From the NCBI GenBank assembly GCA_029551925.1, contig JAKPEO010000124.1:62001-126000 (forward strand): a stretch of 64,000 nucleotides of DNA, written 5' to 3'. The first letter of the stretch is position 1, and each line of letters opens with the position of its first letter. Shown here in pieces: positions 28,481 through 40,645 of this stretch. Made by a program: the position numbers and the translations under genes. Source of the DNA: a bacterium. GTDB taxonomy: Bacteria > JAGOBX01. The notes under the pieces are model-generated. The model was not told where the DNA came from. It did no database searches and was given only the letters and a program-made list of their open reading frames with translations.

Positions 28481-30553
28481 TCACCCTCTAAATTTTAAAA
28501 TGAGCGTTTGCTCTTTTTTTATAATATTATTCGGCTTTATACTTTGATAATATAAATAGCCCGCGCCTTCTATTTTCAAATTTATATTATATTCTTTTAA
28601 AATTTCAGATAAAATATTAAGACATTCGCGTTTAGATTTGCCTGTTAAATCCGGCATCAGATGATTTTTTTCGCGGTCTAATCGAATATCTACTGTATTT
28701 TTATTTTTTAAGGCGTTTTCTCTTTTGTTAATTTCAATATAATCGTCATTTTCATAAATTGGCGCAACTTTCGCTGTTTTTATATCGCTGACCGGATAAT
28801 TTTCTTTGTATTCCAATATTCGCACTGCAATATTTTTAAACGCAGGCGCAGCAGTTAATCCGCCGGATGCGCCTTTTCCTGCTTGATTGACTATCACTAA
28901 AATCGCATATTCAGGTTTATCTTCTGGAAAATATCCGAAAAATGATGCAATAGAATCTTCTTTGCTATAACCGCCTGTCTGCTGGTCAATAGTTTGCGCT
29001 GTCCCGGTTTTTCCTGCTACTGCTATTCCTTTTATTTTAGCTTTTTGACCAGTGCCACCACTTTCAATTACTTCCATCAAATATCTTGACACGCGCTTAG
29101 CTGTTTTTTCAGAAATCGCTTGTCTTATAATTATCGGAGTATCATTTGAAATCACAACATTATTATTATCATCGCGTATTTCCTTTATCAACCGCGGCTG
29201 TAATAACGCTCCGCCGTTAGGTATTACCATTAATGAATTTATCAATTGCAGCGCTGTTACTGTTATTTCCTGACCTATACTAATAGAATATTTAGACAAC
29301 CCTGACCAGCGTTCCGGCGGCTTTACTGCCCCAGCGCGTTCACCAATCAATCCTAATCCGGTTGTTATGCCGTATCCAAAATTCAATAAATATTTATAAA
29401 TCAAATTTTTTGGGACATTCGCTACTAATTTTATTATACCTATATTGCAAGAATTAGCTATCACCTGCGCAAATGTCTGATCTCCGTGGGTTACTTTATT
29501 AAAACAATGATAAGTGTGTTCATAAATCTTATATCTGCCGGGACAATTAATAATTTTAGAATCATCTACTAAATCCTCATTTACAAGTAATGCCGCAGTA
29601 ACTATTTTTTGCGTTGAACCCGGTTCATACCAATCGCTTATCGCATAATTTCTTAATACTTCCGGGTCAGTAATTTTATTAACTTCATTAGGATCAAAAT
29701 CAGGACGATTAGCGAGCGCCAATATTTCACCTGTTTTTGGACGCATTACTATACAAGTGATGCTTTTCGGATGGTAATACGATTGTATTAAATCCAATTC
29801 CTGCTCTACTATCTGCTGAATATTGAAATCTATTGTTAAAACAACATTACTGCCTGAAAAACTCGACAAGATTTTTTTGTCGTAAAATAAAATGCCTATC
29901 GGCTCTTGAAATATCTTATTTTTTGCGTTTCTACCGCTCAGCACATCATCTGCTGCAGCTTCAATACCATATAATCCTCGATTATCGCGCGAAACATAAC
30001 CTATTATATGCGACAAAAAATTTTTGTGCGGATACACGCGTTTATATTTAGTTTGAAAAGCAAATGCGTTTTCGTATTTTTTCAATCTGCGGCGGATTTC
30101 ATCTAATAATTTTTCATCGTCAAGGTCATCGACTAATTCTATCCAATTTCTATTTGTAGAATGAAATTTTTTGTTTAATTCCTCGTATGTAGTATTTAAT
30201 ATTTCTGATAATATCGCTACTGCGCCTTTATCTTCTATTACCTTTCGTTTATCTAATACTAATATTTTTTTCTTTACAGAAAACGCTAATTTTTCAAGAT
30301 TACGAGCATATATCATTCCGCGCGGTAAGGTTATACTGCTAATTTCTTTTGGTTTGATTATATTTAACGGCAATTTAGCTGTTTTCTTTTTTTCTTCCTT
30401 AGTTAAACGTTCTAATAGCGTATCTTCTTCCGGCTCGTTCAAATTGCTAAACAGCATCATTTTGCTTAAATTAATTATCAAAAGCAAAACAAAACAACAA
30501 AATAAAAATAAAATAATTTTTAAACGAAATTCTATTTTTTTCTCAAAACTCAT
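28481..30553 (-). CDS. Class B penicillin-binding protein with PASTA domain (FtsI/SpoVD type)
   Basis: 690 residues: one N-terminal membrane helix (about 12-33), a dimerisation/linker domain (about 70-250), then a transpeptidase domain. The active-site Ser is S313 in PGSTQKI (SxxK). The second motif is SCN in VIANSCNIGIIK, and the third is KTGTAQT. A single PASTA domain ends the protein (MPDLTGKSKRECLNIL to the C-terminus). This cross-links peptidoglycan in the periplasm, either at the septum (FtsI) or in another class B role. It lies 23 bases after the nucleoside phosphorylase and overlaps the DUF502 open frame by 4 bases. The absence of neighbouring mraZ/mraW/mur genes leaves the division-specific assignment open, so no symbol is given. 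Confidence 0.9.
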   Translation of the reverse strand: MSFEKKIEFRLKIILFLFCCFVLLLIINLSKMMLFSNLNEPEEDTLLERLTKEEKKKTAKLPLNIIKPKEISSITLPRGMIYARNLEKLAFSVKKKILVLDKRKVIEDKGAVAILSEILNTTYEELNKKFHSTNRNWIELVDDLDDEKLLDEIRRRLKKYENAFAFQTKYKRVYPHKNFLSHIIGYVSRDNRGLYGIEAAADDVLSGRNAKNKIFQEPIGILFYDKKILSSFSGSNVVLTIDFNIQQIVEQELDLIQSYYHPKSITCIVMRPKTGEILALANRPDFDPNEVNKITDPEVLRNYAISDWYEPGSTQKIVTAALLVNEDLVDDSKIINCPGRYKIYEHTYHCFNKVTHGDQTFAQVIANSCNIGIIKLVANVPKNLIYKYLLNFGYGITTGLGLIGERAGAVKPPERWSGLSKYSISIGQEITVTALQLINSLMVIPNGGALLQPRLIKEIRDDNNNVVISNDTPIIIRQAISEKTAKRVSRYLMEVIESGGTGQKAKIKGIAVAGKTGTAQTIDQQTGGYSKEDSIASFFGYFPEDKPEYAILVIVNQAGKGASGGLTAAPAFKNIAVRILEYKENYPVSDIKTAKVAPIYENDDYIEINKRENALKNKNTVDIRLDREKNHLMPDLTGKSKRECLNILSEILKEYNINLKIEGAGYLYYQSIKPNNIIKKEQTLILKFRG

Positions 30554-30576
30554 ATATAATCAATTCAAACTAATTT

Positions 30577-31341
30577 CTACAATGCCAAAATTTTAGTTAC
30601 AGATTCTTTTACTAAATTTATAGTGTTTTCTTCGCAGCGACTGACAACAAAATGGTCTATCCGTTCGGCATCTGTTCTATTCACTACAACACCGGCAACG
30701 CACCCGGCTTTCAAGCCCAGCGCACTGCATATTGTAAACACAGCAGATGATTCCATTTCATAATTTAAAACATTTAATTTTTGCCATTCTTTCATACTGC
30801 CTTGAAATCTGCGAATAACATAACCTGAAAATGAATCGTATCTTTCCTGCCCCGGATAAAATGTATCTGACGATGCGGTAATTCCCACTTTAAAATTCAA
30901 TTTTAATTTTTCCGCTGTATCTACTAACACGCGAGTAATATAAAAATCTGCGACAGCAGGATATTCGAGCGGAGCATAATGCGCAGAAGCGCCATCTAAT
31001 CGCACTGCTGCTGTTGTTATTACTATATCTCCGACTTTTAAACCTTTTTGGATTGAACCGGTTGTGCCTACGCGCAAAAATTTCTCCACGCCTAAATACG
31101 CTAATTCTTCTATCGCTATTGTCGCTGATGGACCGCCGATGCCTGTTGATGTGGTTAAAATATAAGCATTTCCTACTTTTGACAAATATGTGCGATATTC
31201 GCGATTAAACGCTAATTCCACGCTATTCCTATCAAGAGCCAGCGCTATCTTTGGCACGCGCGCCGGGTCGCCGGGTATTATAGCTAACTTTGCATTTTTT
31301 ATCTGTTTTTTGTTAATATTCAAATGATAAATATTAACCAT
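30577..31341 (-). CDS. udp: Uridine phosphorylase-type nucleoside phosphorylase
   Basis: 254 residues. It has the PNP_UDP_1 signatures AIIPGDPARVPKIALAL, TSTGIGGPSATIAIEEL, LRVGTTGSIQKGLKVGDIV and NYEMESSAVFTI. The glycine-rich phosphate loop and the EMES ribose-binding motif fit uridine phosphorylase rather than trimeric purine enzymes. It splits uridine to uracil and ribose-1-phosphate. The longest frame starts at GTG 31344, but AGGAG at 31348-31352 gives 3-base spacing there and 6 bases to the ATG at 31341, so 31341 is chosen. It lies 9 bases after the CnoX-like gene. Exact nucleoside preference is inferred. Confidence 0.85.
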   Translation of the reverse strand: MVNIYHLNINKKQIKNAKLAIIPGDPARVPKIALALDRNSVELAFNREYRTYLSKVGNAYILTTSTGIGGPSATIAIEELAYLGVEKFLRVGTTGSIQKGLKVGDIVITTAAVRLDGASAHYAPLEYPAVADFYITRVLVDTAEKLKLNFKVGITASSDTFYPGQERYDSFSGYVIRRFQGSMKEWQKLNVLNYEMESSAVFTICSALGLKAGCVAGVVVNRTDAERIDHFVVSRCEENTINLVKESVTKILAL

Positions 31342-31350
31342 CACTCGCTC

Positions 31351-32190
31351 CTAAAAAAGTAAATTGTATAATTGATTCCTGTATTCTTCTATTTTTTTTG
31401 ATTGTCCTAAAATTGTAAATATCGATACTAACGCTTTACGCGCGATCTGCTCTTTATAGTTTTTGTTTTGTTTTATTAATTCTAATAATATCGCCATTGC
31501 TTTTTCGTAATCTTTATCTTCTAATATTTTTTTTAACGCTAAAATTAATTTAGTATCATAATCTGCATTATTAATATCAATTTTTTTTTGCTTTTTTGCG
31601 TCATTATGCAATCGCCAAAAATCTATCGCGTCTATTAAAAATTTCGATTCTTTGTCAACTATGTTTTGCGATAGTTCTTCCGCTTTATCAATATTGCCTG
31701 TCAATAAATAATATTTAACAAGTTCAATAAGTATCTTCTCATTATTTTTATCTTTTTCTGAAAGCGCTAATAATTCGCGTTCTACTCCGTCAAAATCAAA
31801 ATTTATGATTCTTTTTTTTATATCGTCAAAAGTGCTTTGCTCTTCTGATTTTTTTAGTTTTATATGCCTGCTGATAAAGTCTAATAATTCTTTTTCTGAT
31901 ACTACGCCTTCGAGTTCGTCAACCACTCTGCCTTTGATTATCAATTTTAATTCAGGAATTCCGCTTATTCCTAAATACATCGCTATCTGCTGTTCGCGCT
32001 CGACATTCACTAATCCTAATAAAATTTGGCCATTATACTTATTAATCATATTTTCTATTTGCACCTTGAATCTTACGGTTTCCGGCACTTGTTCAGCCCA
32101 GAAAAGCAGAAGCATCGGAATCTTTACAGATTGCTTCAAAACCTCATTAACATTATTTTCAGTTATTACAAAAACATTATTTGCTTGCAT
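31351..32190 (-). CDS. Thioredoxin-fold/TPR co-chaperone, YbbN/CnoX-like, lacking CxxC
   Basis: 279 residues. The N-terminal ~105 residues are a thioredoxin fold (VNEVLKQSVKIPMLLLFWAE, cis-Pro region GISGIPELKLI). The active-site CxxC is replaced by EQVPET after the W, so no dithiol chemistry is possible. The C-terminal 160 residues are TPR-like helices (FDGVERELLALSEKDKNNEKILIELVKYYLLTGNIDKAEELS, then the YbbN tail). This is the CnoX/YbbN layout; those proteins hold unfolded substrates and can form mixed disulfides through one Cys, which is also missing here. GGAGG lies ahead of the ATG. A pure holdase or scaffold role is inferred. Confidence 0.75.
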   Translation of the reverse strand: MQANNVFVITENNVNEVLKQSVKIPMLLLFWAEQVPETVRFKVQIENMINKYNGQILLGLVNVEREQQIAMYLGISGIPELKLIIKGRVVDELEGVVSEKELLDFISRHIKLKKSEEQSTFDDIKKRIINFDFDGVERELLALSEKDKNNEKILIELVKYYLLTGNIDKAEELSQNIVDKESKFLIDAIDFWRLHNDAKKQKKIDINNADYDTKLILALKKILEDKDYEKAMAILLELIKQNKNYKEQIARKALVSIFTILGQSKKIEEYRNQLYNLLF

Positions 32191-32271
32191 CTATTGCCTC
32201 CAAAATTCTACACCAAATTGCTATAAATTTATTAATTAAAATCAAATAAATTCAAATTTTCTTATCTAAAA

Positions 32272-33015
32272 TTATTTATCTTTTGACATCCACTTAAATA
32301 ACTCTATGGGTATCGGAAAAAATGTCACAGAATTATTTTCAGCCGCTATTTCTTTTACAGTCTGCAAAAATCTTAATTGCAAAGTAACAGGCGATTGCTC
32401 TATTATTTTCGCCGCGTCCAATATTTTCTGCGCAGCTTGAAATTCGCCTTCTGCGCTGATTATCTTCGCTCTGCGCTCGCGTTCCGCTTCCGCTTGTTTA
32501 GCCATTGCGCGTTTCATCGTATCAGGCAATTCCACATCTTTAATTTCAACAGTTGAAACTTTTATGCCCCACGGGTCTGTTTGCTCGTCTATTATCTGCT
32601 GAAGCGATTGATTTATCTTTTCACGATTTGTCAATAAATCATCTAATTCCGATTGCCCTAACACGCTGCGCAGCGTAGTCTGCGCTATCTGCGAAGTAGC
32701 AAGATAATAATTTTCTACTCGCACAACAGCATGTTCAGGATTCATTATCTTAAAATAAACTACCGCGTTCACTCGCACAGGCACATTATCTTTTGTTATT
32801 ACTTCCTGCGCCGGCACATCCATAGTGACAATACGCAAATCTACTTTTACCATTTTTTCAATCCCCGGCACTAACAAAAATAAACCAGGTCCACGCGCAC
32901 CGACTAATCGTCCTAATCTGAAAATTACGCCGCGCTCGTATTCTTTTACTATTCGCACTGCTGACATTAAAAACATTATTCCCAAAAAAATAAAAAACAT
33001 AAATCCAGGTATCAT
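32272..33015 (-). CDS. Slipin/stomatin-like SPFH protein
   Basis: 247 residues: one N-terminal hydrophobic hairpin/anchor ([19 protein letters not shown]), then the SPFH domain from [22 protein letters not shown] through the [17 protein letters not shown] segment. A C-terminal helix ([22 protein letters not shown]) is typical of bacterial slipins. These proteins oligomerise in lipid microdomains and are often paired with an NfeD protease partner; no NfeD gene is adjacent. The ribosome site is an unusual GGGGGG at 33025-33030. It is the first gene after the PFOR terminator and probably opens the run reaching 26357. The client is unknown. Confidence 0.88.
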   Translation of the reverse strand: MIPGFMFFIFLGIMFLMSAVRIVKEYERGVIFRLGRLVGARGPGLFLLVPGIEKMVKVDLRIVTMDVPAQEVITKDNVPVRVNAVVYFKIMNPEHAVVRVENYYLATSQIAQTTLRSVLGQSELDDLLTNREKINQSLQQIIDEQTDPWGIKVSTVEIKDVELPDTMKRAMAKQAEAERERRAKIISAEGEFQAAQKILDAAKIIEQSPVTLQLRFLQTVKEIAAENNSVTFFPIPIELFKWMSKDK

Positions 33016-33041
33016 TATGCTGGTCCCCCCTTAAAAAAAAT

Positions 33042-33080
33042 ATTACCACAAGATTAGAAAAATCTAAATCTTGTGGTAAT
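33042..33080 (-). terminator. Rho-independent terminator after the PFOR gene
   Basis: A perfect 14-bp inverted repeat: ATTACCACAAGATT at 33042-33055 and its complement at 33067-33080, with an 11-base loop. Read on the minus strand it is followed by eight T (33033-33040). It lies only 27 bases before the slipin ATG, so it could also act as an attenuator for the downstream genes. Confidence 0.85.
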
Positions 33081-33130
33081 ATATTAAAAAAAATCTAAAA
33101 AAATTTTCAACTAAAAACTTAAAAAAAAAA

Positions 33131-36685
<3,555 letters not shown>

Positions 36686-36749
36686 CTAATTTTTTTATTA
36701 TTTTTGTTTGTAAATAAAATTATAAATTAAAAATAAAAAAAATAAACCT

Positions 36750-39266
36750 TTATTTTGTTTTTTTCAAAACATCAACTAATGATTTTGTGTTCTTTTTGAG
36801 AGCTTCTCCTTTTGATTTCAAATCCTCGCTTTTCTTTAAAATCTGAGCTGAAATATTTTTTAATTTATCTGTTGATGCTACTATACTATTTATCACGCTC
36901 GTTTGTTCTTTTACCGCTTCCGAAATTTCAACTATCGAATTATTAGTCTCTTCAATAGCGGAATTTATCACATTAAAAGACGAAGCGGCTTGTTCCACTA
37001 ATTCTACACCTTTATTGATAAGTGTTCTTCCGCTATTCATAGATTCTACTGATAATGATGTCTGCACTTTTATGGTATCAACTAACAAAGAAATTTCTTT
37101 TACTGATTTATGCGTCTGCTCAGATAATTTATTTACTTCATCTGCAACAATAGCAAAACCGCGTCCGGCCTCGCCAGCACGCGCTGATTCAATAGCGGCA
37201 TTCAAAGCAAGCAGTGAAATTTTTCTACTTATACCCGTTATTATTTCTACTATATTGCTTATTTTTTGACTGTTTTCATTTAATGTGTCTAATTTATTTG
37301 AAGTTGTTTTTATACTTTCTTTTATATTTTCCATTTCTAATGTTACCATATCCATTATCTTTAATCCGTTTTTTACAGCGTTTATCGTGTTATTTGAAAT
37401 TTCGCGACTCTTTTCGCAATTATGGTCTATTTCCTGCACTGACGCTGAAAATTCTGTCAGCGCTGTATCTGTATCATGCGTTAATAATGACTGTTCATTA
37501 CTTTGTTTTATAAATTCATTTGATGAATTATTAACTGTCTCTGAAACTTCATCTATTGTCACAGCGACTTTTTTAACTTCGTTTATTATATTTTCTAAAT
37601 CAGAAATTAAATTCCTTAAATTATTAGTCATTATTTTGAAATTATTGCCTAATTCGCCTTTTACTGTCTCGGATAATATCGGATGATGCAATTCGCCGCG
37701 CGCTATCGCATCCGCTTGCTCTGACAATTTCTTTAAACTAAAAATCATATCTTTAAACGCATTGCTCAATACTCCAGTTTTTTCTATTTTTAAATTTTTG
37801 TTGCTCAATTCTCCATCCGCTATTAATTTCGCTAAACCGGCAAACTGTCTTAAATTTTTTGTCATTTCGGCAAACGCTTTACTTAATGTCCCGCTACCGC
37901 TTGTCGAAAGTTCGTTCGCATAAAGTTCGTCGTTCGCTATTAATTGCGCCTGCTTGGTTAAATTTCTTAGATTCACAATAACATCAGAAAACGCCTTGCC
38001 TAATGTGCCCGCACCATCGGTGCTAAGTCGTTCATTATATAAATCATCATTTGCTATAATTTGCGCTTGCTCCGCTAAATTTTTTAAATTAGCAGCCATC
38101 TTATAAAACGCTTCGCCTAAATCGCCTTCGATTTTTATCTCTAAACTTTTATCTGTTAAATTATCATTTGATATGCATAACGCCTGCTGCATCAAATTTC
38201 GCTGACTATCTAATATTCTATTAAACGCCGCTGTTAATACGCCTATTTCGTCTTTTGAACGAACCTCTAAATTCTCTATTTTTAAATCTCCTGCTGCTAA
38301 TTTCTCGCCGATTTTCGTCATCTTTATTATAGGATTTGTAATCTTTTTACTGAAAATATACGCTAAAAATATTCCCGGTATAGTAAACGAAACAAAATAA
38401 ATCACAGCATTATTTTTGATATTATTTATAACCGCTTCTTTGATTTCTGCGAGATTTTTCTCGATCTTTTGAATTTCAAAAGTTTTTTGTGTATCAGCAC
38501 TTTGTTCTAATTGCTTTCTCTCGTTGTCGATTTTTTCTAAAAAATCTACGCGCATCTTCTCTAATTGCTTATTTAATGTTTCAAGAGAATACGCGATTAT
38601 TACCACTCCCCAAAATTGACCGCTTATATTTATTGGCTGGACTAATCTATAAATCTCGATGCCAAATTTATCGTCTTTCATCTTTTCTCCGATTAATTTT
38701 TTTTCGCTAAATACTTTGTTAATTAATAAATCCTGCACTTTTTTATTCTCTAAATCAGAAGTTTCAAAAAATTCGCCTTCTGTAAATTTTTTCTGCTTTT
38801 TAGAATAATTTCCAGAAATTTTATAAAACATCGCTTGCTTATTGCTGTCTATCAATATTGCATAAACTACACTTGCATCATTTTTGAACAATTCATTAAA
38901 TGCAGTCGTAGCAAAACCAAAATCATAATTAGATATAGCATTCGCTAATTGCCCTGACAAATTAGATATTACTACCCGGCCTTTTTGAGTTATTGCCTCT
39001 GTTAAATTTGTCGTGAGCATCTCCATATTTTCAGAAAATTGTTTATTTAATAAGTCGGTCATTTGCTTGATGGCATAATCAAAATTATTTTGTATTAACT
39101 TTTGACTATTATCTATAAATGATTTGCTTTGGGTATTTAATAATCCAATATTTCCGCGAAAATTTAAACCTATTAATAATGAAATTATTATTAAAAGCAA
39201 GATTAATATAAAGGCAGTAAGTTTAAATGATAATTTATGCCAAAAAAACTGTTTGTTTACATCCAT
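36750..39266 (-). CDS. Methyl-accepting chemotaxis protein with tandem HAMP-like modules
   Basis: 838 residues. Membrane helices at about 15-35 ([18 protein letters not shown]) and 290-310 flank a ~250-residue extracytoplasmic sensor with coiled-coil segments. A canonical HAMP ([18 protein letters not shown]) follows. Between about 350 and 560 are four or five more ~50-residue modules of the form NLRNLxxQAxxIANDEL...LSTxGxGTLxKAFxxM, which fit a poly-HAMP array. The signalling hairpin is [21 protein letters not shown], ending in [18 protein letters not shown]. No che or flagellar gene is in the window. No good SD is seen before the ATG. The ligand is unknown. Confidence 0.9.
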   Translation of the reverse strand: MDVNKQFFWHKLSFKLTAFILILLLIIISLLIGLNFRGNIGLLNTQSKSFIDNSQKLIQNNFDYAIKQMTDLLNKQFSENMEMLTTNLTEAITQKGRVVISNLSGQLANAISNYDFGFATTAFNELFKNDASVVYAILIDSNKQAMFYKISGNYSKKQKKFTEGEFFETSDLENKKVQDLLINKVFSEKKLIGEKMKDDKFGIEIYRLVQPINISGQFWGVVIIAYSLETLNKQLEKMRVDFLEKIDNERKQLEQSADTQKTFEIQKIEKNLAEIKEAVINNIKNNAVIYFVSFTIPGIFLAYIFSKKITNPIIKMTKIGEKLAAGDLKIENLEVRSKDEIGVLTAAFNRILDSQRNLMQQALCISNDNLTDKSLEIKIEGDLGEAFYKMAANLKNLAEQAQIIANDDLYNERLSTDGAGTLGKAFSDVIVNLRNLTKQAQLIANDELYANELSTSGSGTLSKAFAEMTKNLRQFAGLAKLIADGELSNKNLKIEKTGVLSNAFKDMIFSLKKLSEQADAIARGELHHPILSETVKGELGNNFKIMTNNLRNLISDLENIINEVKKVAVTIDEVSETVNNSSNEFIKQSNEQSLLTHDTDTALTEFSASVQEIDHNCEKSREISNNTINAVKNGLKIMDMVTLEMENIKESIKTTSNKLDTLNENSQKISNIVEIITGISRKISLLALNAAIESARAGEAGRGFAIVADEVNKLSEQTHKSVKEISLLVDTIKVQTSLSVESMNSGRTLINKGVELVEQAASSFNVINSAIEETNNSIVEISEAVKEQTSVINSIVASTDKLKNISAQILKKSEDLKSKGEALKKNTKSLVDVLKKTK

Positions 39267-39473
39267 ATTATAATCAGTTTTGCTGTTTTTTTCTATTTTT
39301 TATTTTTTCACAGCGCAAACTTTTAGTTTATAATTATACTAAAAATAATAAAAAAAGCAACTCTTTAATTCTACTAAATTATAAACGGATAATAAACATA
39401 AATTGTTTAAAATAGATTGCGTAGAATTTTAATCGCAAATTTTTATTTACCTAACGTATTTTACAATTTTACA

Positions 39474-39501
39474 ATAATGATATAAAATTCGATTTTGTCA
39501 A
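39474..39501 (-). promoter_or_regulatory. Possible promoter upstream of the chemoreceptor
   Basis: Minus strand TTGACA at 39501-39496 and CATTAT at 39479-39474 (16-base spacer). It lies about 200 bases before the chemoreceptor start, with a perfect -35 but a weak -10. Confidence 0.3.
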
Positions 39502-39578
39502 CCGAGACGGCTTGAAATACAATTTGATATAAAATTTGCAATTACAACTTGCTGTCTGTTTAACAATAAATATTAAAA

Positions 39579-39680
39579 GGGGACAGGCGTCACCTCTTCA
39601 GCACAAAATACCAAAAAACTATTTTAGAATTTTAGAAATTTCTAAAATAGATATTCGCTAACTATAATAGAAGACGCCTC
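39579..39680. repeat. Structured repeat element, copy 1 (GGGGACAGGCGTCACC type)
   Basis: It begins GGGGACAGGCGTCACCTCTT at 39579, of which 21 bases recur exactly at 47673-47693. AGGCGTC (39585-39591) is mirrored by GACGCCT (39673-39679), framing the element. Inside is an 11-bp inverted repeat CTATTTTAGAA (39619-39629) with its complement at 39640-39650, and an alternative palindrome TTTTAGAAATTTCTAAAA at 39630-39647 that would exclude it. The sequence resembles short elements linked to REP-associated (Y1/IS200-like) transposases in many genomes; that assignment is from memory of the motif, not from a search. Confidence 0.6.
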
Positions 39681-39698
39681 TATAAAAAAAAAGTTAGA

Positions 39699-40610
39699 TT
39701 AGTATTTCAATGTCAAACTAATTCTATGCGCATCACCGAGCGAACTATACCCAGTAAATGCATAATCAAACGAAAGATTATTAATTTTAAAACCAATACC
39801 GCAACTAATACCATTGCCAATATCAATTGCAGAATCATACCCAAATCTAATAAACATCGCGTTAACATAATTTAATTCTGCTCCGAGATTAACAGATAAA
39901 TCTTCTTTATCCGGACACACTAAATCCGCTGCTGGCGTTAATTTTACATCTTTACTCAATTCTAAATCTGTTGATAAGCCAAGTCTATATTCAATAGGCA
40001 GACTTTCTTTTTCACTTTCATATTTTAATTTAGTGCCTAAATTTTTGATAGTAAAACCAAATTTAGCTAATTTTTCGTAATCATAGATTATCCCTAAATC
40101 TGTTGCAAATGCAGTTGCTTTACTATCATCTATTTTTGATGAAATGTATTTCAGTTTCGCGCCGAAATTAAAATTGTTATTTATTTTTTTACCGTAAGAA
40201 ACGCCGACTTCTAAATCGCGCGCATCAAAAGCGCCAACATCAGTATAAGTAACGCCTGTTGCTATCAATGTTTTTCTGAAATCGCCGGCGTCAAACATTG
40301 CTACATTTAAACCAAATACGCCATATAATGCTTTTATCGGTTGACTATATGCTAAATAATTATAATTCAAATCTTGAAAATAATTATTATGCATAAAAGT
40401 AAATTGTTTGTTTTCTACAAATCCCAAACCAGCAGCATTAGCATAGATACTGTTAATATCATTGGTTTGAGAAGTATATGCGCCAGCAAGTCCAGCAATT
40501 ACAGCGCTGGTCGGCATTCTTAAAAACAATGCGCTTTTTGTGCCATTGCCAGCAAAAACAACTGAACTAATCAAACATAAAATTATAATCAAACTTATTA
40601 TCTTTTTCAT
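39699..40610 (-). CDS. PorV/PorQ family outer membrane beta-barrel protein
   Basis: 303 residues from the ATG at 40610 (the frame opens three codons earlier at GTG 40619, but AGGTG sits between them). Signal peptide ends near VVFA-GNG. The mature part starts FLRMPTSAVIAGLAGAYTSQTNDINSIYANAAGLGF, the PorV/UPF0164 hallmark. Alternating beta-strands follow up to a terminal aromatic strand (HRISLTLKY). In Bacteroidetes PorV shuttles type IX secretion cargo; related proteins occur widely in other phyla where their role is less clear. It lies 36 bases after the giant FlgD-tailed surface protein and is probably co-transcribed with it, consistent with a secretion or anchoring partnership. Confidence 0.8.
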   Translation of the reverse strand: MKKIISLIIILCLISSVVFAGNGTKSALFLRMPTSAVIAGLAGAYTSQTNDINSIYANAAGLGFVENKQFTFMHNNYFQDLNYNYLAYSQPIKALYGVFGLNVAMFDAGDFRKTLIATGVTYTDVGAFDARDLEVGVSYGKKINNNFNFGAKLKYISSKIDDSKATAFATDLGIIYDYEKLAKFGFTIKNLGTKLKYESEKESLPIEYRLGLSTDLELSKDVKLTPAADLVCPDKEDLSVNLGAELNYVNAMFIRFGYDSAIDIGNGISCGIGFKINNLSFDYAFTGYSSLGDAHRISLTLKY

Positions 40611-40645
40611 TTTTCTCACCTGCTTGTTATTTTTATAAAATTTTA

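Larger units (their letters stand above)
39267..39698. other. 432-base intergenic stretch without a gene
   Basis: Very AT-rich and without convincing coding potential on either strand. It holds the weak promoter at 39474-39501, a direct repeat GATATAAAATT (about 39479 and 39528), and the structured repeat element at 39579-39680. Confidence 0.6.
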
